The notes under the pieces were generated by a model. That model did not search any database. It was not told the DNA's origin and worked only from the letters and a program-made list of their open reading frames with translations. From Bog-473 sp963782415 (lineage in GTDB: Bacteria; Actinomycetota; Acidimicrobiia; Acidimicrobiales; RAAP-2), in contig CAWAJT010000004.1 in the NCBI GenBank assembly GCA_963782415.1, positions 1,012,643-1,076,642 on the forward strand: a stretch of DNA of 64,000 nt. Direction: 5' to 3'. This document shows, piece by piece, positions 23,955-32,735 of the stretch (within the stretch, counting starts at the first letter, position 1; every line of letters begins with the position of its first letter). The position numbers and the translations under genes are program-made.

Positions 23955-25031
23955 TCAGCCGGCGGCTCCCACGAAGTGCGCGATCAGGGCCTTGGTCGTG
24001 AGGGGGTTGCTGCCCTTCCGCACGGTCGATGTGCTGAAGTCCCAATACGTCGACTCGACCACCTTGTGTGCGGTCATCCACCTCGCCATGAGGGTGATCC
24101 ACGGGCCGTCATCGCCGCCACAGACCTGGTTGCCGGGAGACGTGATCGGCTGGCCACCCGTGCTGCAGGTTCCCCACCCGAGTCCCCATTCAGGAACCAC
24201 GATCGATTTGTGGTGCACTGCCGCGAAGCGTGCGAGCCAGTTCAACCCGTAGGTCTGCGTGCGCATGTAGCTGAACTCGGCCCGGGCCCCCGGATACCGC
24301 TCCTGCTCCAGGTCGTAGACGTCCAGGCCGACAGTGTCGACGTAGGCGTTGCCGGGGAAGTACTGGGCGAGATTGCCGACGCCCAGATCCCCACGCGTCG
24401 GGTTCCATTCGAAGGTGAATTTCGCACCAGGCACGGCGCGCATGGTCGTCACAATGTGTTTCCAGTACCGCACGAACGCCGTCGCGCATCCCTGCGCTGC
24501 CCAGGGGAACCAGTTTCCATTGAACTCCCACCCGAACCGGATGACAGAGACCGGGAAGCCCACGTTGACGATGTTGGTGGCCACCGTGGAGAAGTAGTGA
24601 TCGAATTTCCCCGAGGCTCCCTGGGTGAGGCCGTAACAGCTTCCGCCGGCTTGCGAAGGGTTCGTATTCGGCTTGTAGGTGTCGGGGAGCATGTTGACGC
24701 CCCAGATCATCGTGTAGCCGGCGCCTTTCCAATGCGAGTAGGGCCACTTCTGCGTGATGGTGCGCCAGGTGGAGCCGTTGAGGAAGTCCATGGCGAACCG
24801 AGGCTGTGTGCCGAGGGCGGTGGTGAACGCGTGCACCGCCGGAGGATCGGCCGCACCGGCGTACACCCCGAGCGCCGGGTCCGACCTTGATGCCCCGGCA
24901 GGCGGGGCCGCCGAGAGGAGGGCGAACGAGGACGTCACCAGCGCGGCCACCGCGACGAAGGCGAGCAAGGCGGGGGCGGTCGCGCCGCGCCAGGAGGGCT
25001 GCGTCACCCCCGTCCTCCGGGCTCTCGTCAT
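23955..25031 (-). CDS. Secreted GH26-like glycoside hydrolase
   Basis: 358 residues from the ATG at 25031, preceded on its strand by AGGAAGAGG. A Sec signal peptide (~1-47, 'ALLAFVAVAALVTSSFALL', cleavage near AGA-SRS) is followed by one catalytic (beta/alpha)8 domain. 'IRFGWEFNGNWFPWAAQ' contains the probable acid/base Glu, and 'SIVVPEWGLGW' contains the probable nucleophile Glu at the strand ends expected for clan GH-A/GH26 (beta-mannanase-like). There is no carbohydrate-binding module. It is likely exported to degrade or remodel a beta-mannan or related glycan; the true substrate is unknown. Confidence 0.8.
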   Translation of the reverse strand: MTRARRTGVTQPSWRGATAPALLAFVAVAALVTSSFALLSAAPPAGASRSDPALGVYAGAADPPAVHAFTTALGTQPRFAMDFLNGSTWRTITQKWPYSHWKGAGYTMIWGVNMLPDTYKPNTNPSQAGGSCYGLTQGASGKFDHYFSTVATNIVNVGFPVSVIRFGWEFNGNWFPWAAQGCATAFVRYWKHIVTTMRAVPGAKFTFEWNPTRGDLGVGNLAQYFPGNAYVDTVGLDVYDLEQERYPGARAEFSYMRTQTYGLNWLARFAAVHHKSIVVPEWGLGWGTCSTGGQPITSPGNQVCGGDDGPWITLMARWMTAHKVVESTYWDFSTSTVRKGSNPLTTKALIAHFVGAAG

Positions 25032-25340
25032 GACCTCTTCCTTTCGCCCTCTGGCGGCCATCTGGCCTCGAGAAGGGCGCGGTCCTGGCCGACCCGTCCC
25101 CGCCTTCGCCCCCGCCCGCCTGGACTGCACCGTAGCCACACCCTTGCAAACCGCATGGCCCCAGACCGGTCAGGGCCCGCAAAAAGGCCCACAAGGCCCA
25201 GGTGGGAGCTGCATCGTCCGTCTGAACAGCCGTTTGAACACCGTGGAGGAGGCACATTGTTCCAGAAGGACGCGTCACGACCCGCGCCGGAGGGGGAGGT
25301 GAGGGCACACGGGCTCCGGGGCCACATAGCGTTGTCGTCC

Positions 25341-25995
25341 GTGTCGCGCCTCCATCTCAGGATCACCGCCCTGGTCACCCTGGTGGGTTTCGCCATCCTG
25401 GCCGTCGCGGTGTCCCGGGGCCACCAGCCGTTCTTCTTCGAATGGCGCGCCGTCCATTTCGAGCGCCATGCCTTCGACGCATTCGGACCCTCGGCGTCGC
25501 TGGACGGGTCCTCGGAGCTACCCAACCTGCTCGCCACGCCTGCGATCATCACCGTCGCCGTCGTCGAGCGCGCTCTACGGCGCCGTCCGGCGGGTATTGC
25601 CGCGCGTCGCCGTGTACGCCGGCCTCGCGGTGACCGCTTTCATCGTCAGCGAGAAGGTCATGAAGCCATTGGTGGGGGAGCGGTACTTCGGCGAGCTGAG
25701 CTTTCCCTCGGGGAACGTCACTGCCGTCTGCGCCATCGCGTTCGCCATGTGGGTGGCGCTCTACCCGGTGCTCGGGCGGTGGGGCCGCATCGCCACGTTC
25801 GTGCTGGGGTCCGCTTGGACGGTGCTGATGTCGCTGGCCGTGGTGGGCGCGCTGTGGCACACCCCACTCGATGTCATCGGTTCGGTGCTCCTGTCCGTGG
25901 GTGTGATCACTGCCGGAGGTTCGTTCTTCGAGCGCAAAGCCAGTCCGACGGCTCCCGAGCCCGTGCAGCGGTCGAGGGTCCTCAACCGGCTCTGA
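25341..25995 (+). pseudogene. PAP2-like membrane phosphatase, single frameshift
   Basis: The first part (GTG 25341, 'RLHLRITALVTLVGFAILAV', '...LPNLLATPAIITVAVV') and the second part ('GAVRRVLPRVAVYAGLAVTA', 'SEKVMKPLVGERYFGELSFP', 'ALWHTPLDVIGSVLL') are in neighbouring frames; deleting one base near 25560-25572 makes one ~217-residue integral membrane protein. PAP2 enzymes dephosphorylate lipid phosphates. K...R (motif 1) and the nucleophile-type His (motif 3) are present. Motif 2 reads PSGN, where the usual His is Asn, and the motif-3 Arg is not seen, so even a corrected protein may be inactive or atypical. Confidence 0.72.
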
Positions 25996-26014
25996 TGCGC
26001 ACCGGCCCAGAGCG

Positions 26015-26314
26015 ATGACGAACGACGTGCTCGACCTCCTTGGCGGCCGTCCGGGCTGGCGGCTCGAGCCGAGGTCGACACCAGGCGCCTCGGCGCTGTG
26101 GTGTTTCGTCGTCAACGGGAAGATCGAATTCTCCGTGACCGCCGACGCCGGTGCGATCCACCTCTACGTGATGGACACCGACCGGGAGATCGTCTTCGCT
26201 GGCGCCGACGAGCTGATGGCTTGGCTGCGCCTCAACCGGGCCGACGCCGCGCAGGAACCGGCGCCCCGGGTCACCACCAGGTCTCGGCTCCGGAGGTTCA
26301 CCGACTGGGGGTGA
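26015..26314 (+). CDS. Small protein of unknown function
   Basis: 99 residues from ATG 26015, 19 bases after the PAP2 frame ends. No family recognised. The core 'ALWCFVVNGKIEFSVTAD' and 'AIHLYVMDTDREIVFAGADE' looks like a compact beta-sheet followed by a helix (ELMAWLRLNRADA) and a basic tail. It is cytoplasmic by sequence. Confidence 0.6.
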   Translation: MTNDVLDLLGGRPGWRLEPRSTPGASALWCFVVNGKIEFSVTADAGAIHLYVMDTDREIVFAGADELMAWLRLNRADAAQEPAPRVTTRSRLRRFTDWG

Positions 26315-26344
26315 GGGCCGAGGGCACTGTCGTCGGGCCGGTGC

Positions 26345-26752
26345 TCAGGGTGCGACCAGCTCAATGGCGATGCCATCGGGGTCGCGCAGCTGCAGAGTGG
26401 GGTGGCCGCCTTCCATGACGACACCCTCGTGACGGACGCCGACGTCTGCCAGGTGGACGGCCCAGGCCTCGAGCGAGGCACCGTCGGGCACGGCCAGCGC
26501 CAGGTGATCGAGGCCGCCGGGCGGGCCGGTTGTTCCAGGCAGCGCTGAGGGTGCCTTCGTGAGCACGATGACGAACTTCGCGCCACGGTGTTGCAGCGCC
26601 ACGTACCCGATGGCGGGATCGTCGGCAAACGGATGGAGGCCCAGGACGGTGCTGTACCAGGCGGCACTGACCGCGACGTCGGAAACGTTGAGCTGCACGT
26701 GCGAGAGCCCGAGGATCGGTGCGGCCTGCCCGGGTTCGTCGACCGGCGTCAC
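26345..26752 (-). CDS. VOC (glyoxalase/dioxygenase) family protein
   Basis: 135 residues from a GTG start. 'GLSHVQLNVSDVAVSAAWYS' and 'GLDHLALAVPDGASLEAWAV' begin the two VOC modules, and 'LQLRDPDGIAIELVAP' ends the second with the Glu that often binds metal. Similar in size and layout to the VOC protein at 23039-23434 but clearly diverged. Substrate unknown. Confidence 0.85.
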   Translation of the reverse strand: MTPVDEPGQAAPILGLSHVQLNVSDVAVSAAWYSTVLGLHPFADDPAIGYVALQHRGAKFVIVLTKAPSALPGTTGPPGGLDHLALAVPDGASLEAWAVHLADVGVRHEGVVMEGGHPTLQLRDPDGIAIELVAP

Positions 26753-26797
26753 ACGGGGGAGCCTAGTGACCCGTCACCGCCGCTAGCCTGCGCCGCC

Positions 26798-26827
26798 ATG
26801 CGCACCGCCGCCATGCGTACCGCCGCC
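26798..26827 (+). repeat. 15-bp direct repeat forming a mini-ORF
   Basis: Two copies of ATGCG(C/T)ACCGCCGCC lie head to tail at 26798-26812 and 26813-26827. They open a 15-codon frame (MRTAAMRTAANVPVP) whose TGA overlaps the ATG of the following hydrolase as ATGA. A translated leader coupled to the hydrolase is possible, or the repeat is simple slippage. Confidence 0.45.
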
Positions 26828-26841
26828 AACGTGCCCGTGCC

Positions 26842-27579
26842 ATGACGGTCGTCCTCATTCACGGCGGTGGCGCCACAGCCCACTTTTGGGACCGTCTTAT
26901 CCCGTACCTCGACGGGGAGTCCCTCGCCGTCGACCTGCCCGGGCGGAGGTCGCGGCCGGCTGACCTGGCGACGTTGACCGTCGAGCAGGAGGTGGCGTCG
27001 GTGGCAGCCGACATCGAGGCTGGCGCCGGCCCCGGTCCGGTGACGCTGGTGGCGCACTCTTCCGGCGGCCTGGTCGTGCCCGGCGTCGTCGCCGCCCTCG
27101 GTGGTCGCGTCGATGCCATCGTCTTGAACGCGGCGCTGGTGCCCGCCGAGGGAGGGTGCGGCATCGACTGCATGCAGGAACGGCACCGCGACGGGCTCCG
27201 CCTGGCGGTGGAGGCAGCGGCCAAGGAGGGACGGGCGATCACGTTGCCCGGTCCGCCGGCCGACCCGAGGGCGTTGCGCCACTCCTACGGCACCGAGCCG
27301 TTGGACGACGAGACCCTGGCGTTCGTCGTTGACCCGGCGCGCGCGGTGGAGGACACGGTGCACCACTACTTCCAACCGGTGTACTGGTCGCTCGCAGCCG
27401 GCGTGCCGATCACCTATGTGCTGAACACACGGGACCGGCCCGTCCGTCCCGACATGCAGGAGGCGATGGCAGCGCGGTTGCCGGCCCCGGTCGAGGTCAG
27501 ACACGTCGACGCTGGGCACCTGCTTCCGGTGACGTCACCCGCTGTGTTCGCGGAGATCGTCAACGGCGTGGCTGGCTGA
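26842..27579 (+). CDS. Alpha/beta hydrolase
   Basis: 245-residue esterase/hydroxynitrile-lyase-like hydrolase without signal peptide. It has 'VVLIHGGGATAHFWDRLIPY' (oxyanion hole), nucleophile Ser in 'LVAHSSGGLVVPGVVA', a late Asp in 'VLNTRDRPVRP' and the catalytic His in 'VDAGHLLPVTSP'. The triad is complete. Substrate unknown. The start overlaps the stop of a 15-codon repeat-derived mini-ORF. Confidence 0.85.
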   Translation: MTVVLIHGGGATAHFWDRLIPYLDGESLAVDLPGRRSRPADLATLTVEQEVASVAADIEAGAGPGPVTLVAHSSGGLVVPGVVAALGGRVDAIVLNAALVPAEGGCGIDCMQERHRDGLRLAVEAAAKEGRAITLPGPPADPRALRHSYGTEPLDDETLAFVVDPARAVEDTVHHYFQPVYWSLAAGVPITYVLNTRDRPVRPDMQEAMAARLPAPVEVRHVDAGHLLPVTSPAVFAEIVNGVAG

Positions 27580-27827
27580 CGCGGCGCCGGGGGCGGGGCG
27601 GAGCAACGCCGGCGTCGCCATCGCCACGGCAAGGACGGCGACGACCACCACGGCACGCCGAGCGTGGCGGCCGAGACGCCCTTCGTGTCACTGGTGGACG
27701 GAGGACGGCGCCGGTGTCCCGCCGGGCGCCTGCGCCATCGCCGCTTACTGAGCTCGGGCGACTCCTCGACCCAGGCCGGCGCCGGCCGACCCGGCGCCGG
27801 CACCGGCGCACCGGGCCCGCGGCGCGC
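27580..27827. other. Gap between convergent genes
   Basis: 248 bases between the hydrolase and metH 3' ends. A GC-rich self-complementary run around 27776-27830 (GCCGGCGCCGG-type repeats) could form hairpins ending both transcripts, but I cannot define one best stem. No gene is evident. Confidence 0.4.
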
Positions 27828-30800
27828 TCACGCCACGAAGTACTTGGCCTCGGGGTGGTGGCAGATGATGGCGTCGGTGGTCTGCTCGGGGTTGAGCTGG
27901 AATCCCTCGCTCACCGTCACGCCGATGCGGTCCCCACCCAGCAGCTCCACGACCTTGGCGTTGTCGGTCAGATCAGGGCAGGCCGGGTAGCCCCAGGAGT
28001 AGCGCCCACCGCGGTACTGCTGGCGGAAGAGTCCGGTCAGCGTCGGACCGTCCTCGGCGGCGAATCCGAGCTCCTCGCGGATCCGGCGGTGCCAGTACTC
28101 GGCGGTGGCCTCGGCCATCTCGACGCTGAGACCGTGCAGGAAGAGGTACTCCTGGTAGTGGTTCTCGGCGAAGAGCCGAGCCGTCTCCTCCGAGGCCCGG
28201 GCCCCGATGGTGCAGAGCATGAAGCTGGCGAAGTCTTCGCCGCCGGACTCCGACGGGCGGAAGAAGTCCGAGATGCACAGCCACGGTTCCTTGCGCTGGC
28301 GGGGGAAGGTGAAGCGCATCCATTCCGAGGTCCGCGACTCGTCCTTCCAGATGACGAGGTCGTTGCCCTCGGCGTTGGCGGCGAAGTGGCCGTAGGCCAC
28401 TGACGGCACCAGCAGATCGCCTTCCTTGGCCTTGCTCAGCTGCTCGCGCAGCGTTGCCTTCACGCGGTCCTTGAACTCGGTGTCGTTCTCGCCGTTCTCC
28501 GGTCGGTAGCCCCATTGGTTGCGGAAGAGCGCGGTCAGGTTGAGGTACTCGGCGATGTCGTCGAGCGGAATCCCGACGGCCACCCGGCTCCCCACGAAAG
28601 GTGGGGTGAACAACGGGTTGTCGACCGCTACGTCGGCCCGAGCGGGCTGGCCCTCCACCGGGGTCGTGTCCTGATCGTCCAGCCGGCTGCGCCGGGGCAC
28701 GTTCTTCTCCGAGATCTCGCGTCCGAAGAGAGGATCCTCCTGGCCGCTTCGCTTCAGCTCGACGAGTCGGTCCATGGTGCGCAGCCCTTCGAAGGCGTCG
28801 CGCCCGTAGAAGAGCCGGCCGTCGTAGACCTCGCGCAGGTCGCGCTCGACGTAGGTGCGCGTCAGGGCGGCACCGCCCAGGAGGACCGGGATGTTCGACA
28901 GCGAGCGCTCGTTCAGCTCGACCAGGTTCTCGCGCATGATCAAAGTCGACTTCACCAGCAGGCCGCTCATGCCGATGGCATCCGCTTTGTGCTCCTCGAC
29001 AGCGGTCACCATCTCGTTGATGCCGATTTTGATGCCGAGGTTCACCACCTCGTAGCCGTTGTTGGTCAGGATGATGTCGACCAGGTTCTTGCCGATGTCG
29101 TGCACGTCGCCCTTGACCGTGGCGAGGACGACGGTGCCCTTGCCGCCCTGGTCCGACTTCTCCATGTGCGGCTCCAGGAATGCCACTGCGCTCTTCATGG
29201 TCTCGGCGGACTGCAGCACGAAGGGCAGCTGCATTTCGCCCGAGGCGAAGCGCTCGCCGACGACCTTCATGCCCTCGAGAAGGATGTCGTTGACGATCGC
29301 CAGTGCGGCTGTGCCCGCTTCGAGCGATTCGGTGAGGTCATCCTCCAGGCCGTTGCGGTTCCCGTCAATGATGCGCTGCGACAGGCGGCGGTCGACCGGC
29401 CAGTCGAGGTGCTCGTCGGCGGCCCCGGTGTTGACCTTGACGCCCTCGAAGAGCGACAGGAGCTCCTGGAGAGGGTCGTACCCGTCCGTCCGGCGGTTGT
29501 AGACGAGGTCCAGGCAGACCTCCTTCGCCCGGTCCTCAATGCGCGAGAGCGGGAGGATCTTGGAGGCGTGGACGATGGCCGAGTCGAGCCCGGCTTCCAC
29601 GCACTCGTGCAAGAACACCGAGTTGAGTACCTGGCGGGCGGCTGGGTTGAGGCCGAAGGACACATTGGAGAGGCCGAGGATGGTCGAGACACCGGGCAGC
29701 TCGGCCTTGATGCGCCGGATGCCCTCGATCGTCTCGATCCCGTCCTCGCGACTCTCCTCCATGCCCGTCGAGAGCGGGAGGGCCAGCGGGTCGAAGAGCA
29801 GGTCCTCGGGCTCAAGGCCGTAGCGCTCGACGGCGATATCGCGGATGTTGCGGGCGGCCCGCAGCTTCCACTCTGCCGTGCGCGCCTGGCCCTCCTCGTC
29901 GATGCAGGTGCAGACGACGGCGGCACCGAACTCGCGCGCCAGGCGCAAGAACGTGTCGAGGCGCGTGCCCGGCCCGTCGCCCTCCTCCAGGTTGACGGAG
30001 TTGAGGACGGGGCGCCCGCCGATCCACTCCAGCGCGGCGCGCGCGACGGGACCTTCGGTGGAGTCGACCATGATCGGCACGCTCGACTGGGTGCAGAGCC
30101 GGCTCGCCACCTCGGTCATGTCGGACACGCCGTCGGCTCCGGTGTAGTCGACGCACACGTCAATGAGGTGCGACCCCTCCTTGACCTGGTCCCGCGCCAT
30201 GCCGACGACGGTGTCCCAGTCGGCGTCCAGCATGGCCTCGCGGAAGGCCTTGGACCCGTTGGCATTGGTGCGCTCGCCGACCGCGAGATACGACGAGTCC
30301 TGCGCGAACGGGACCGAGGTGTAGATGGAGGCGGCCGCTGGTTCGTACGCGGGCGCGCGCCGTGCCGGCGTGGCATCCGCGCAGCGCGTGACCACGGCGG
30401 TCAAGTGCGCCGGCGTCGTTCCGCAGCACCCGCCGACGACGGATACCCCGAACTCGGTGACGAAGCGATGCAGGTGCTCGGCCAGGTCGTCTGGAGTGAG
30501 GTCGTAGTGCATGTTGCCGTCGACGACCGACGGGAGGCCCGCATTCGGGACGCAGGCGATCGGCACGCGGCTGGCCCCCGAAAGGTGGCGCAGCGCCTCG
30601 CTCATCTCCACCGGACCGGTGGCGCAGTTGAGGCCCACGACGTCGACCTGCATCGCATCGAGCACGGTCAGCGCGGCGCCGATCTCCGTGCCGGGCAGCA
30701 TGCGGCCGGTCAGCTCAATCGTCACCTGCGCCTGCAGGGGGACGTACCGGTCGAGCGCCACCATGGCGCGCCGGGCGCCGTTCACCGCGGCCTTGATGGA

Positions 30801-31340
30801 CAGCATGTCGAACTGCGTCTCAATCAGAAGGAGGTCGACGCCGCCTTCGAGCAGTCCGAGCGCCTGTTCCTCGTAGGCGTCGCGGAACTCGGCGTAGGAG
30901 ATGTGCCCGAGCGTCGGAAACTTGGTGCCGGGCCCCATGGAGCCGGCGACCCAGCGCGGTCGATCGGGCGTGGCGAACTCGTCCCGCACGGAGCAGGCCA
31001 GCTCGGCGGCGCGGCGGGTGAGCTCGCGGGCGCGGTCGGCCAACCCGTATTCGGCGAGGACGACCGAGGTCGAGCCGAACGTGTCCGTCTCGACGACGTC
31101 GCAGCCAACCTCGTAGAACGAGCGGTGCACCTGGGCCACGAGGTCGGGCCGGGTCTCGACCAGCCACTCGTTGCAGCCCTCGAATTCGGGCCCCCCGAAG
31201 TCGTCCGCTTCGAGGCCCAGGAGTTGCAGGTTCGTCCCCATGGCCCCGTCGAAGATGACGACGCGCTCGTTGAGCGCCTGCAGGTAGGTGGAGGCGGACG
31301 GGCTGAGCCGACCGAGGAGTTCAGGCGAGGGAGTTACCAC
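27828..31340 (-). CDS. metH: Cobalamin-dependent methionine synthase MetH
   Basis: Transfers the methyl group of methyltetrahydrofolate to homocysteine via methylcobalamin. 1170 residues from GTG 31340 with all four modules: homocysteine domain with Zn cysteines ('VGLNCATGPVEM', 'GGCCGTTPAHLTAV'), folate-binding domain ('VGERTNANGSKAF', 'HLIDVCVDYTG'), cobalamin domain with the Co-ligating His in 'KGDVHDIGKNLVDIILTNNG', and the AdoMet reactivation domain ('SWGYPACPDL'). The open frame extends to an ATG at 31400, but that overlaps the divergent gene's ATG; the homology starts near 'VTPSPELLGRL'. No cobalamin riboswitch fits in the short gap to the divergent adenosyltransferase. Confidence 0.95.
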   Translation of the reverse strand: MVTPSPELLGRLSPSASTYLQALNERVVIFDGAMGTNLQLLGLEADDFGGPEFEGCNEWLVETRPDLVAQVHRSFYEVGCDVVETDTFGSTSVVLAEYGLADRARELTRRAAELACSVRDEFATPDRPRWVAGSMGPGTKFPTLGHISYAEFRDAYEEQALGLLEGGVDLLLIETQFDMLSIKAAVNGARRAMVALDRYVPLQAQVTIELTGRMLPGTEIGAALTVLDAMQVDVVGLNCATGPVEMSEALRHLSGASRVPIACVPNAGLPSVVDGNMHYDLTPDDLAEHLHRFVTEFGVSVVGGCCGTTPAHLTAVVTRCADATPARRAPAYEPAAASIYTSVPFAQDSSYLAVGERTNANGSKAFREAMLDADWDTVVGMARDQVKEGSHLIDVCVDYTGADGVSDMTEVASRLCTQSSVPIMVDSTEGPVARAALEWIGGRPVLNSVNLEEGDGPGTRLDTFLRLAREFGAAVVCTCIDEEGQARTAEWKLRAARNIRDIAVERYGLEPEDLLFDPLALPLSTGMEESREDGIETIEGIRRIKAELPGVSTILGLSNVSFGLNPAARQVLNSVFLHECVEAGLDSAIVHASKILPLSRIEDRAKEVCLDLVYNRRTDGYDPLQELLSLFEGVKVNTGAADEHLDWPVDRRLSQRIIDGNRNGLEDDLTESLEAGTAALAIVNDILLEGMKVVGERFASGEMQLPFVLQSAETMKSAVAFLEPHMEKSDQGGKGTVVLATVKGDVHDIGKNLVDIILTNNGYEVVNLGIKIGINEMVTAVEEHKADAIGMSGLLVKSTLIMRENLVELNERSLSNIPVLLGGAALTRTYVERDLREVYDGRLFYGRDAFEGLRTMDRLVELKRSGQEDPLFGREISEKNVPRRSRLDDQDTTPVEGQPARADVAVDNPLFTPPFVGSRVAVGIPLDDIAEYLNLTALFRNQWGYRPENGENDTEFKDRVKATLREQLSKAKEGDLLVPSVAYGHFAANAEGNDLVIWKDESRTSEWMRFTFPRQRKEPWLCISDFFRPSESGGEDFASFMLCTIGARASEETARLFAENHYQEYLFLHGLSVEMAEATAEYWHRRIREELGFAAEDGPTLTGLFRQQYRGGRYSWGYPACPDLTDNAKVVELLGGDRIGVTVSEGFQLNPEQTTDAIICHHPEAKYFVA

Positions 31341-31398
31341 CCACACAGGATACCGGCCACCCTCTGGGTCCCCAGTACCCCCGGTAGCATCCCGCACC

Positions 31399-31950
31399 AT
31401 GGCGCCACGTATTTACACCAAGCGGGGTGACGACGGGACGACAGGCCTGCTCTACGGGGGTCGTGTGCGCAAGGACTCCTGGCGGATTGAGCTGAACGGC
31501 GTCGTCGACGAGGCGCAGGCCGCCATCGGCGTGGCCCGGGCCGAGACGCCGGTGGGAACAGAGGTGAACGACCGTCTCGTCGTGCTGGCCCGCGACTTGT
31601 ACGTCCTGATGGCGGAGGTGGCCACCGCCCCCGAGAACCGATCCAAGCTGCAGGCGGGCTCCAGCCTCGTGACGCCGGACATGGTGGTCGCCCTGGAGAC
31701 GGGCATCGACGATCTCCTTGCCCGCTTCGACATGCCGAGTGACTTCACCGTGCCGGGGGAGAACCCTGTGTCGGCCGCGCTCGACCTGGCACGGACCATT
31801 GTGCGCAGGGCCGAGCGGCTCGCCGTGGCTCAGCCCACCGATGGCTCGTACGTCATCGCCTACCTCAACCGGCTGTCCGATCTGCTCTGGGCGATGGCGC
31901 GCTGGCAGGAGGGGCCCGAGCACGTCCTGTCCAAGGAGACTGGCCCCTGA
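31399..31950 (+). CDS. PduO-type cob(I)alamin adenosyltransferase
   Basis: Converts cob(I)alamin and ATP to adenosylcobalamin. 183 residues with the PduO signature: N-terminal 'MAPRIYTKRGDDGTTGLLYG' (ATP-binding), 'RKDSWRIELNGVVDEAQAAI', and 'VRRAERLAV' plus 'YLNRLSDLLWAMAR' near the C-terminus. It is divergent from metH with 58 bases between starts, linking two users of the same vitamin. Its product is the cofactor of the mutase at 39365-40978. Confidence 0.94.
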   Translation: MAPRIYTKRGDDGTTGLLYGGRVRKDSWRIELNGVVDEAQAAIGVARAETPVGTEVNDRLVVLARDLYVLMAEVATAPENRSKLQAGSSLVTPDMVVALETGIDDLLARFDMPSDFTVPGENPVSAALDLARTIVRRAERLAVAQPTDGSYVIAYLNRLSDLLWAMARWQEGPEHVLSKETGP

Positions 31951-31981
31951 GGGTCCTCGCGCCGCGGTGACGCGTGTGCGG

Positions 31982-32594
31982 TCATGTCCATCGCCCTCGA
32001 TGAATGCGGTCCGTCGCGTCGGGACCACTGCGGCTCAGAGAGGCGGAGCGATGGTCCTTGCCGTCTGGGTGGCCGAGTGGCACGGCGCAGAACAAACGCC
32101 ACCCTTCGGGGACGCCGAGCCGCGGCGGAAAGGGCCGATTCGCCCCGGAACGCGCCGAGCACGCAGGCACCGAGTCCCGCGTCGACCGCCGCCAGGAGGA
32201 CGGTCATGACGCCGAAGGCGGCGTCACCGATCCAGTACGGGATGGGCCAGGCCGCTGTTCTTGTGCCCAGACCCGCGGCCACCTTGTCCGGTTCGGCGTA
32301 GCGGGCCACGTAGGCGTCGGGCGAGGTGTAGGCGAGCAGCACCACCGGAGCGTGGGCCAGGCCGTCCGCCCACTCCGGGTGGCGCGCTCGCCAGGCCTCG
32401 TCGGTGGTCGTGTCGAAGTAGGCGGACGTCTGCTCAGGGCCTTCGAGCACCACCCAGGCCGTGCCTCGCGTGTTCCCGGCCGTGGGGGACCGCAATGCGG
32501 CGGTCAAGAGCCTGTCGAGGACGCCAGGATCGACCGGCTCGGCACTGAAGCTCCGCACCATGGCTCGACGCTGAATGACCTCGTGGAGATCCAT
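31982..32594 (-). pseudogene. Nitroreductase-family flavoprotein, single frameshift
   Basis: The N-terminal two thirds, from ATG 32594 ('MDLHEVIQRRAMVRSF', 'ALRSPTAGNTRGTAWVVLEG', 'PYWIGDAAFGVMTVLLAAVD', 'GLGACVLGAF'), is a nitroreductase with its FMN-contacting N-terminal motif. The C-terminal end ('RLGVPEGWRLFCAVPLGHPD', 'DRIHRGRW') is in the next frame. Removing one base near 32113-32127 restores a ~203-residue protein. Such enzymes reduce quinones, nitro groups or related acceptors with NAD(P)H. The intact-frame product would carry an unrelated ~80-residue tail. Confidence 0.8.
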
Positions 32595-32735
32595 GAGCGG
32601 GCAGTCTGGCATTGGAGGTGCCCCGCCCCGACGGCCCTGGCCGCCCCCCTTCCGGGGAATGTTGACCCCGTTGGTAGTGTTTAACGAATCGAGGCCAGCC
32701 GGCCGAGCGTGTCGGCACGACCCGGAGGTTTGAGA

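Noticed and set aside
31341..31398. Cobalamin riboswitch between metH and the adenosyltransferase
   Set aside because: Only 58 bases separate the two starts, far too short for a B12 riboswitch (around 200 bases), and no B12-box-like sequence is visible.
28515..31430. 971-codon plus-strand frame opposite metH
   Set aside because: It is the antisense shadow of metH in GC-rich DNA. The metH frame contains all family motifs, while the shadow contains none.
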